Shown here in pieces: positions 1-5,260 of a stretch of 5,543 bases of DNA. Numbering within the stretch: position 1 is the first letter of the stretch; each line of letters begins with the position of its first letter. Source of the DNA: an uncultured Pyrinomonas sp. (GTDB lineage: Bacteria; Acidobacteriota; Blastocatellia; Pyrinomonadales; Pyrinomonadaceae); assembly GCA_937135995.1 (NCBI GenBank), contig CAKZOF010000190.1, positions 1 through 5,543 on the forward strand. Reading direction: 5' to 3'. The notes beneath the pieces are model-generated. The model searched no databases. It had not been told where the DNA came from and was given only the letters and a program-made list of their open reading frames with translations. The position numbers and the translations under genes were made by a program.

Positions 1-133
1 ATCGCCGCGTGCGTCGCGCCTTCCAATCAAACGGCGGAGCGCAACCAAAGGCTCGTTATTGCTTGATAACACCACGTTCAATCTTAAATGCCTCGCTTCT
101 TTCGCAAAGTAAACGCCCACCCAAGTCAGACGA
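1..133. other. AT-richer intergenic end; neighbouring gene not resolved
   Basis: Downstream of hhyE the composition turns AT-rich (about 55-115), as expected between genes. It holds a perfect inverted repeat, GTTAT-tgcttg-ATAAC (55-70). Two weak readings remain open to the left edge. On the plus strand, frame 1 reads IAACVAPSNQ... and stops at TGA 64-66, which would be the tail of a convergent gene. On the minus strand, a frame is open from a GTG at 120 (or a TTG at 81 with GAGG nine bases upstream) to base 1, reading from the TTG MNVVLSSNNEPLVALRRL..., which could be the start of a further operon gene. Neither resembles a hydrogenase maturation protein that I recognise, and the stretches are too short to choose. 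I see no clear terminator. Confidence 0.3.
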
Positions 134-991
134 TCACGCCGGCAGCGCTATCTTTGCCCGCCCATGTTCGATCAACAGCGGCAGCGGTTCGAGGTGTGGG
201 TTCGCGCCGTCGCTCGCACGTCCGGCGCGAACCACATCGTAGCGTCGACCACATGCAGGGCACACGAGCATCACGTCTTCGAAACGCGCGGCATCGAGCG
301 CGCCGCCGCAAGCTGGGCATCGGTCTTCATAGGCGAAGAAGCGATCGTCCAGACGGCAGAAGAGGATGCGCCGTCCGCGCGCTTCGATGATGCGCGCGCT
401 ACCAGGCGCAAGCGAGAGCGGCGCTTCCACCTCTTCCCAAACGCCGTGGGTCTTCCGTTTCCCATTGGCGTTGCCCCGCCCGCTTTCGAGCGACACAAAA
501 GATGTGGCGGGTTGCGCGACGCCTTCGACTTCGAGCGCGGCGATCTCCGGCGCCGCTTCGTAGATCGCCACTTCGATCGCCAAGCGCAGCGTCTGCGCCG
601 ACGAAGCGCAGCCGTGGCAACTGCCGCGAAGTCTCAAGTGAACCACACCATCGCTGATCCGCAGGAGTTCGACATCGCCGCCATGCGAACGCAAGTATGG
701 CCGCACGCGCTCGATCGCCTCGCGGACGCGCGTCTCTTGGTCCAGCGGGTGAAGGTCGTAAAGCAGAAGCAGTGGGCCGATGAGTTCATCTCGCGCGAAA
801 GCTTCGATGATCTCCTGCCCTTTCCGCTCACATACGATTTCAAGCATCCGTTCGAGCGCCGTACCGTGCATGCGCATAAGCTCTTGCACGAGCTCGACGG
901 CAATTTCGCGCGCGTTCGCGTCCGCCAAACCTTCGATCCGCTGGACCAACTCTTCGATCCGCTGCGCGCAAGTCTGCATTTCCGGGTTCAT
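134..991 (-). CDS. hhyE: NifU-domain protein with C-terminal Rieske-like/four-Cys domain, hydrogenase-associated (HhyE-like)
   Basis: This 285-residue protein has three parts. Residues 1-84 are helical and charged with no metal motif. Residues about 85-160 are a NifU C-terminal-type domain with HGGDVELL (103-110) and the cluster-binding C125-H-G-C128. After a low-complexity linker (about 165-185), residues 186-285 resemble a Rieske-type beta domain, but the metal site is C225-PA-C228 and C244-PA-C247 rather than CxH and CxxH. This could hold Fe (rubredoxin-like), Zn or an all-Cys cluster. Equivalent genes follow group 1h structural genes elsewhere, for example hhyE in Mycobacterium smegmatis, where a role as Fe-S redox partner or cluster supplier is proposed. 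The ATG at 991 lies two bases after the hhyL stop. The frame is open upstream to 1225, but only by running inside hhyL. GGGAAG just before the hhyL stop is a weak ribosome binding site. Confidence 0.93.
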   Translation of the reverse strand: MNPEMQTCAQRIEELVQRIEGLADANAREIAVELVQELMRMHGTALERMLEIVCERKGQEIIEAFARDELIGPLLLLYDLHPLDQETRVREAIERVRPYLRSHGGDVELLRISDGVVHLRLRGSCHGCASSAQTLRLAIEVAIYEAAPEIAALEVEGVAQPATSFVSLESGRGNANGKRKTHGVWEEVEAPLSLAPGSARIIEARGRRILFCRLDDRFFAYEDRCPACGGALDAARFEDVMLVCPACGRRYDVVRAGRASDGANPHLEPLPLLIEHGRAKIALPA

Positions 992-993
992 GC

Positions 994-2793
994 TCACTTC
1001 CCGAACGGCCCGAAGACCGGCGAGTGGCGCACTTCGAGGACCTTGCCATTGCCCAGATACATATGCACGCCACATGGTAGACATGGATCGAAACTGCGCA
1101 CGGCGCGCATGATGTCGATGCCTTTGAACTTGTCCGGCCCATTCTCTTCGAAGATGGGCGTGTTCTGCACGGCATCCTCGTATGGGCCGGGCGTGCCGTA
1201 AATATCGCGCGGGCTGGCGTTCCACGGCGTTGGCGGATACGGGTGATAGTTGGCGATCTTGCCATCGCGTATCACCACGTGGTGCGAGAGCACGCCGCGC
1301 ACGGCTTCATGGAACCCGCAACCGATGGCCTCATCCGGCACCTTGAACTCGGACCATGTCTTCGTCCTTCCGGCATGAACCTCGGCCATCGCCTTCTCCA
1401 AAAAGTAGAGCGCTGCCGCCGCCGCGTAAGCTTGAAAGTATGTGCGCGCCCGATCCCGTTCGATGGCGTTGGACCACTTCGGGATCTTCCATTCGAACTC
1501 GACTTCGGGCTTGGTCGCCGTCTTCGGCAAGTAGATCTTCACGCTCTGCCCGGTCGCTTTGATGTAGCCGATATCGACTTTGCCGGCGAGCGCCGTCGCC
1601 CAGAAACGGGCGATCGGTCCGCCGCCTGTGTCGAGCGCTAAATAGTCGCCCGTCCGCTCGTCGTACCAGCGCGGCGACATGACCCACGTGTATTTGTCTT
1701 GAAAATCGCGCTTCTGCGGCTTCGGAATGGTCGTCTGGTTCCACGGATGGCGTTTATCGACGGGGTTGCCGAGCGGATCGCGCTGGACGAAAGTCTCGGC
1801 GTTCTCCCAATCCTCGTAGTAGGAACTGCCGAGCAGGATGCGAATGCCGAGATTGATCTTCACTAGATCGGTCGTCACCAGTTGACCATCGACGACGACG
1901 CCCGGCGTCACATACATCGCGTTGCCCCACTCGGTCATGCGCTCGTAGGTGTAATCGCACACGTCCGGGTTGTTGAACGATCCCCAGCAACCGAGCAGCA
2001 CGCGCCGCTGACCGACGCGCTCGTAGCCCGGCAACGCTTCGTAGAAGAAATCGAACAGATCGTCGTGCATCGGGACGACCTTCTTCATGAACTCGACGTA
2101 CTTCATCAACCGGACCAGATAGTCGGTGAAGAGCTGAATCGTCGGCACCGTCCCGACGCCGCCCGGATAGAGCGTCGAAGGATGCACGTGTCGCCCTTCC
2201 ATCAAACAGAACATCTCGCGCGTCAGACGGCTCATGAGCAGCGCTTCGCGATAGAACTCGCCGGTGAACGGATTGAGCGCCGTCATGATGTCGCTGATCC
2301 GGCGGTAGCCATGCAGCGCCGCGTTCGGCGCTTCGGTCTTCTGCGCCTTCTCCCACACGCTCGGGGTGGTCTCTTTGACCATCTGCTCGCAGAAATCGAC
2401 GCCGACCAAATTATCCTGATAGATGTTGTGATCGAACATGTACTCGGCGGCTTCGCCCAGATTGATGATCCATTCGCCGAGCGCAGGCGGGCGCACGCCG
2501 AAAGCCATGTTCTGCGCGTAGATCGCGCAGGTGGCGTGATTGTCGCCGCAGATACCGCAGATGCGACTCGTGATGAAGTGCGCATCGCGCGGATCTTTGC
2601 CCTTCATGAAGATGCTGTAGCCGCGAAAGATCGAAGAGGTGCTGTAGCATTCGGCGACTTCGCGGTTTTTGAAATCGATCTTGGTGTAGATGCCCAAACT
2701 CCCGACAATCCGCGTGATCGGATCCCAGTTCATCTCGACCAGATTGCGCGTCGCGGCTGGCGCTTCGGGTTTCGTTCTCGTCATCGTGCTCAT
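994..2793 (-). CDS. hhyL: Group 1h [NiFe]-hydrogenase large subunit (H2-oxidising catalytic subunit)
   Basis: This 599-residue subunit carries the Ni-Fe active site that splits H2 into protons and electrons. Four cysteines bind nickel, two of them shared with iron: C79 and C82 in RICGIC with H86 following, and C571 and C574 in DPCLPCGVH. The N-terminal motif reads WDPITRIVGSLGIY (23-36), so the Glu and His of the common RIEGH motif are Val30 and Ser32, as I recall from other group 1h sequences. About 22 residues follow H577. In most [NiFe] enzymes such a tail is removed by a maturation endopeptidase after nickel insertion, but whether that happens here cannot be seen. Other family blocks include STSSIFRGYSIFMKGKDPRD, MEGRHVHPSTLYPGG, LDTGGGPIARFW and HPYPPTPWNASPRD. 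The stop is two bases before the next start (TGAGCATG), so hhyE is probably translationally coupled. It pairs with HhyS in the cytosol; homologues include mycobacterial Hhy (Hyd2). Confidence 0.98.
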   Translation of the reverse strand: MSTMTRTKPEAPAATRNLVEMNWDPITRIVGSLGIYTKIDFKNREVAECYSTSSIFRGYSIFMKGKDPRDAHFITSRICGICGDNHATCAIYAQNMAFGVRPPALGEWIINLGEAAEYMFDHNIYQDNLVGVDFCEQMVKETTPSVWEKAQKTEAPNAALHGYRRISDIMTALNPFTGEFYREALLMSRLTREMFCLMEGRHVHPSTLYPGGVGTVPTIQLFTDYLVRLMKYVEFMKKVVPMHDDLFDFFYEALPGYERVGQRRVLLGCWGSFNNPDVCDYTYERMTEWGNAMYVTPGVVVDGQLVTTDLVKINLGIRILLGSSYYEDWENAETFVQRDPLGNPVDKRHPWNQTTIPKPQKRDFQDKYTWVMSPRWYDERTGDYLALDTGGGPIARFWATALAGKVDIGYIKATGQSVKIYLPKTATKPEVEFEWKIPKWSNAIERDRARTYFQAYAAAAALYFLEKAMAEVHAGRTKTWSEFKVPDEAIGCGFHEAVRGVLSHHVVIRDGKIANYHPYPPTPWNASPRDIYGTPGPYEDAVQNTPIFEENGPDKFKGIDIMRAVRSFDPCLPCGVHMYLGNGKVLEVRHSPVFGPFGK

Positions 2794-2801
2794 CGTTGCG
2801 G

Positions 2802-2807
2802 CTCCTT
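2802..2807 (-). promoter_or_regulatory. Ribosome binding site of hhyL (decides the start)
   Basis: A perfect AAGGAG on the minus strand lies eight bases before the ATG at 2793, in the 17-base gap after hhyS. This rules out the in-frame ATG at 2865, which would overlap the end of hhyS and add 24 residues with no family resemblance. Confidence 0.85.
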
Positions 2808-2810
2808 TCT

Positions 2811-3875
2811 TCAGTAGGTCCTTGGCCGGTAACCGGTCGTCAACTCGGTTCCGCGTCGCCGCCACTTCGGTTCTTTGTTGACGGTCGCGTTGGTGATGCT
2901 GCGCAAGCTGCGGATCACTCTGCCGTAAACGGCGGAAGCCCCAGTCGAAGCGCGCGCTCCCGGCGGTTCATCCATGAACGGCATGAATTTGTCGGGAAAG
3001 CCCGGCATCGTGCAGCCGATGCAGATGCCGCCGACGTTGGGACAGCCACCGATGCCAGCCATCCAACCGCGCTTCGGCACATTGCAGTTGACGACCGGCC
3101 CCCAGCAACCCAGTTTGACGATGCATTTAGGCGAGCCGTACTCGTTGGCGAAATCGCCTTGCTCGTAGTAGCCGGCGCGGTCGCAGCCTTCATGCACCGT
3201 GCTGCCGAAAAGCCACTTTGGGCGCAGTTGATCGTCGAGCGGGATCATCGGCGCCAGCCCCGCCGCTTGATAGAGCAGGTAAAGGACCGTCTCCATGAAG
3301 TTATCCGGTTGCACCGGACAGCCGGGCACGTTGACGATCGGGATGCCGGCGCGCGAGCGCCAGTTCCAGCCCAAATAGTCAGCTAGACCCATGCAGCCGG
3401 TCGGGTTGCCCGCCATCGCGTGGATGCCGCCGTAGGTTGCGCACGTGCCGATGCCGACGACGGCGAAAGCCTTGGGCGCCAGCCGGCTGATCCACTCGCT
3501 CGTCGTGATCGGTTGCCCAGTGGCCGGATCGGTTCCGAGCGCTGCCCAGTAGCCTTCACGCTTGATCTCTTCGTTGGGGATGGAGCCTTCGACGACGAGG
3601 ACGAACGGATCGAGTTCGCCGCGCTCGGCCTTGTAGTAGTACTGCATGAAATCCTCGCCGACCTCGTAGGCGAGCACGGGATTGTGTAGGTGGACTTTGG
3701 GGAGCCCGGGGATCGCGCCGAGGAGCACATCTTCGATGCTCGGTTGGCTTGCGCCGGTGACAGCGACGGAATCGCCATCGCAGCTCAAGCCGGCCGTGAT
3801 CCAGACGATGTGCACTTCTTTGACGGCGGGCGCATGTTGCGTTCTTCGTCCGTAGGGGATCTCTTCGGCTGCCAT
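2811..3875 (-). CDS. hhyS: Group 1h [NiFe]-hydrogenase small subunit (Fe-S electron relay)
   Basis: This 354-residue subunit carries electrons from the Ni-Fe site through three Fe-S clusters. Visible ligands: proximal cluster C32-x2-D35, C145 (GTCATYGG) and C186 (VPGCP); distal cluster H228 (HEGC), C231, C251 and C257; medial cluster C264, C278, C285 and C288 (CIGC). Two features mark group 1h. Asp35 replaces the second Cys of the usual CxxC, as in the Ralstonia eutropha actinobacterial-type enzyme. C278 replaces the Pro that leaves most medial clusters as [3Fe-4S], so a medial [4Fe-4S] is expected. The N-terminus has no RRxFxK Tat signal and the C-terminus has no membrane helix, so the protein is cytosolic. 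The body shows long stretches I recognise as near-invariant in this family (SCDGDSVA, VEGSIPNE, AGNPTG, CDRAGYYEQGDF, MPGFPDKFMPFMDEPPG). It ends 17 bases before hhyL. Confidence 0.97.
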   Translation of the reverse strand: MAAEEIPYGRRTQHAPAVKEVHIVWITAGLSCDGDSVAVTGASQPSIEDVLLGAIPGLPKVHLHNPVLAYEVGEDFMQYYYKAERGELDPFVLVVEGSIPNEEIKREGYWAALGTDPATGQPITTSEWISRLAPKAFAVVGIGTCATYGGIHAMAGNPTGCMGLADYLGWNWRSRAGIPIVNVPGCPVQPDNFMETVLYLLYQAAGLAPMIPLDDQLRPKWLFGSTVHEGCDRAGYYEQGDFANEYGSPKCIVKLGCWGPVVNCNVPKRGWMAGIGGCPNVGGICIGCTMPGFPDKFMPFMDEPPGARASTGASAVYGRVIRSLRSITNATVNKEPKWRRRGTELTTGYRPRTY

Positions 3876-3884
3876 TGCGCTTGG

Positions 3885-3891
3885 TCTCCTC
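3885..3891 (-). promoter_or_regulatory. Ribosome binding site of hhyS (decides the start)
   Basis: GAGGAGA on the minus strand lies nine bases before the ATG at 3875. The frame stays open upstream to an ATG at 4052, but that codon has no ribosome binding site and the extra 59 residues would be encoded by the leader hairpins, so 3875 is preferred. Confidence 0.8.
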
Positions 3892-3909
3892 GGTCTTGTG
3901 AAATATGCG

Positions 3910-3923
3910 GCGCCGAAAGGCGC
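3910..3923 (-). other. Leader hairpin III upstream of hhyS
   Basis: GCGCC and GGCGC form a perfect 5-bp, all-GC stem with a four-base loop (UUUC in the minus-strand RNA). It ends about 20 bases before the hhyS ribosome binding site, close enough to affect ribosome access if it interacts with neighbouring sequence. Confidence 0.4.
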
Positions 3924-3927
3924 GGAT

Positions 3928-3958
3928 GGGGATTTGTTGCAGCAAGCAACCAAACCCC
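3928..3958 (-). other. Leader hairpin II upstream of hhyS
   Basis: This is an imperfect inverted repeat: GTTGC (3936-3940) pairs with GCAAC (3946-3950) around a five-base loop. The stem continues through one mismatch, two A-T pairs and a second mismatch to a GGGG/CCCC clamp (3928-3931 with 3955-3958). That gives eleven pairs in all. The transcript continues with CCCC and no U-run, so an intrinsic terminator is unlikely. Confidence 0.4.
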
Positions 3959-3983
3959 GCCGGATCGCGCTTTCGACAAGGTT

Positions 3984-4016
3984 ACGGGCCGGATTCTCTC
4001 GCGCTTCGGCGCCCGT
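3984..4016 (-). other. Leader hairpin I upstream of hhyS
   Basis: ACGGGC (3984-3989) and GCCCGT (4011-4016) are perfectly complementary. Allowing a two-base bulge, CCG at 3989-3991 can also pair with CGG at 4007-4009. It is the first and loosest of three stem-loops in the presumed leader. The pairing was found by eye and no folding energy was calculated. Confidence 0.3.
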
Positions 4017-4111
4017 GTCTATTCGTAAACCTACGTATTTATCGGCGTGCATCGCACGTATTTTTCAGCTGGAGACGCGCCGCGAACCACAGGAAAGAGA
4101 ACCGTTGGGAT

Positions 4112-5023
4112 TCACTGTCGCTCGGCCAGTTTGGCCATGTAGGAGTTGTAGGCGAGCGTCAGCGCGATGGAGAAGAGCACCGCTCCCAAACCGAGCAGCA
4201 CGTTGATGTAGGGCGGAGCGGTCAGCGCCAGTCTCATCATGACGGTTGCCGCCGCGAACCCGGAGTTGCGAAAAACAACCGGATAGCGCGTACTGTAGCA
4301 CAAGGCGATGAGCACCAACAGCACATCGCTGAAGATGAGCACCGTGTAGAAGATCTCGAAGAAGCGTTGCGCGCCGCGATCAGGAACGCTCAACCAGATG
4401 AGCAGCATCTCTCGCGCTCCGAGCAAAATGAAAGCGCCCAACAGGAGCAGCGCCACCGCTTTTTTCGCCGCGACGAACCCCGCTTGATCCGCTTCGTCCG
4501 AGGTGATCCGGCGATGTCGTTGCAACCGGTAGTAGAAGCTCGTCGCCGCGAAGATGAGCAGCGCGCCCGCCATGTCGGCGATGACGACCGGCACGGCGGG
4601 CGCAGCGGTCTTCCAATCGACGGGCTCGCCGAAATGTGACACCTCGAAGAAAGCTTTGCGCAAAAGCACCAACGAGAGAAGCTCGAACTGCTTGCCTATC
4701 GAATCGGCCACTGAACGGGCCAAAGCGAAGACGAGTGACAAAACTTCGAAGATCAACAACAAAGTGAAGGCCAGCGCCACTGCTCCGAAATGATTGGTGG
4801 AGATGCGCCCTCGCAGTTCTTCAGGCAGCAGTCCTTGTCTGTTGCTTTCGATCAAGACGAGAGAGAACGCGAAGATGAAGACGAGAAAGACGGCGAAGCT
4901 TCGTTGCGTGCGCGCATCCTCGAACGAACTTTCAATCCCATCGTAGAGCGACGCCGTGGCGCGCAGGCCCTTTGACAGTGGGCCGATGAATTTGGATCGC
5001 GCGACGGCTTCGGACTCTTCCAT
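4112..5023 (-). CDS. Polytopic integral membrane protein of unknown function
   Basis: This is a 303-residue protein that I cannot assign to a named family. The first 40 residues are soluble and charged. Hydrophobic segments follow at about 42-60, 79-101, 145-165, 189-211, 221-243 and 273-294, with a weaker one near 256-270, giving six or seven likely membrane helices. Charged loops lie between them, including an RLQRHRR stretch (166-172) that probably faces the cytoplasm. There is no signal peptide, no CxxC or His-rich metal site, and no recognisable transporter or enzyme motif. The helix after segment 2 (about 102-125, with ARSVADSIGKQFELL) is amphipathic and looks like a conserved structural element. 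The start is the ATG at 5023; a promoter lies directly against it and no ribosome binding site is visible. The gene ends 236 bases before hhyS on the same strand. A link to H2 metabolism, for example as a membrane partner, is only inferred from proximity. Confidence 0.85.
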   Translation of the reverse strand: MEESEAVARSKFIGPLSKGLRATASLYDGIESSFEDARTQRSFAVFLVFIFAFSLVLIESNRQGLLPEELRGRISTNHFGAVALAFTLLLIFEVLSLVFALARSVADSIGKQFELLSLVLLRKAFFEVSHFGEPVDWKTAAPAVPVVIADMAGALLIFAATSFYYRLQRHRRITSDEADQAGFVAAKKAVALLLLGAFILLGAREMLLIWLSVPDRGAQRFFEIFYTVLIFSDVLLVLIALCYSTRYPVVFRNSGFAAATVMMRLALTAPPYINVLLGLGAVLFSIALTLAYNSYMAKLAERQ

Positions 5024-5031
5024 CCCGCCCG

Positions 5032-5060
5032 ATTTTAAACTCCGCCGCCCTCGCCCTCAA
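5032..5060 (-). promoter_or_regulatory. Sigma70-like promoter for the membrane-protein gene, apparently leaderless
   Basis: On the minus strand, TTGAGG (5060-5055) and TAAAAT (5037-5032) are separated by exactly 17 bases and match the housekeeping -35 and -10 consensus at 4 of 6 and 5 of 6 positions. The -10 box ends eight bases before the ATG at 5023, so transcription should start at or within a base or two of the start codon. No Shine-Dalgarno sequence fits in the eight intervening bases. A 6-bp inverted repeat (TTTCCG at 5066-5071 with CGGAAA at 5085-5090) lies just upstream of the -35 box and could be an operator. Confidence 0.5.
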
Positions 5061-5127
5061 GCCAGTTTCCGAGGGGAACTTTCACGGAAAAGGGCGCGCC
5101 GACGATCAACGATGCTTTCTCATCGTC

Positions 5128-5214
5128 TTAGGGATCAAGGGAAGTGAGATCCGTTTCGATGAGGACAGTTTGAACCGCACGCAGATGCTCCGGTGCCAGC
5201 TTGCGAAGAGACAT
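5128..5214 (-). CDS. Candidate small ORF of 28 residues, unproven
   Basis: In the gap downstream of the response regulator, an ATG at 5214 opens a 28-residue frame ending in TAA at 5128. It begins MSLRKLAPEHLRAVQ and ends TSLDP, a soluble, helix-prone peptide with no cysteine or membrane segment. The frame stays open upstream through a GTG at 5253, which would give 41 residues. A purine-rich AAGGTGGG lies directly against the ATG, too close for a good ribosome binding site. I recognise no family. It could be a real small protein, the decayed tail of a gene, or chance, and the evidence is frame and composition only. Confidence 0.2.
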   Translation of the reverse strand: MSLRKLAPEHLRAVQTVLIETDLTSLDP

Positions 5215-5260
5215 CCCACCTTGTGGTTGGCCCGGGCGATCTTCCGCCCACACTTGCCGG

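Larger units (their letters stand above)
3876..4111 (-). promoter_or_regulatory. Probable promoter and structured 5' leader of the hydrogenase operon
   Basis: The 236 bases between the membrane-protein stop and the hhyS start contain no gene. The upstream part (about 4021-4070) is clearly AT-richer than its surroundings. It carries AAATACGT twice on the minus strand (4063-4056 and 4040-4033, offset 23 bases, about two helical turns) with the inverted repeat CGTGC-atc-GCACG (4046-4058) between them, so a promoter with regulator sites is likely here. I could not assign a convincing -35/-10 pair. The downstream part can fold into three hairpins before the ribosome binding site (listed separately). 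No hairpin is followed by a U-run, so I see no intrinsic terminator in this stretch for the membrane-protein gene. Confidence 0.4.

Noticed and set aside
37..54. GAGC/GCTC hairpin followed by GTTATT as a plus-strand terminator
   Set aside because: It has a four-base stem with a ten-base loop and no real T-tract; chance occurrence is likely.
134..436. Canonical Rieske [2Fe-2S] domain in HhyE
   Set aside because: The histidine ligands of the CxH...CxxH signature are absent, so it is described as Rieske-like with a four-Cys site.
164..1201. Long plus-strand open frame of 345 codons opposite hhyE and the end of hhyL
   Set aside because: It is the antisense shadow of well-supported minus-strand genes in GC-rich DNA; its translation is Arg/His-rich with no recognisable domain.
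992..1225. Upstream extension of hhyE inside hhyL
   Set aside because: The extra 78 residues would be read out of frame from conserved hhyL codons; the ATG at 991, two bases after the hhyL stop, fits translational coupling.
1882..2817. Plus-strand open frame of 311 codons opposite hhyL
   Set aside because: It is antisense to the conserved large-subunit sequence; the translation is rich in His, Arg and Asp and matches no family I know.
3876..4052. N-terminal extension of the small subunit from an ATG at 4052, possibly a signal peptide
   Set aside because: There is no ribosome binding site at 4052, no twin-arginine motif followed by a hydrophobic stretch, and the region is the hairpin-rich leader; the ATG at 3875 has GAGGAGA at good spacing.
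5101..5127. Inverted repeat ACGATG/CATCGT (5109-5126) as a terminator for the response regulator
   Set aside because: The stem is only six pairs and the minus-strand transcript has no U-run after it; it is too weak to call.
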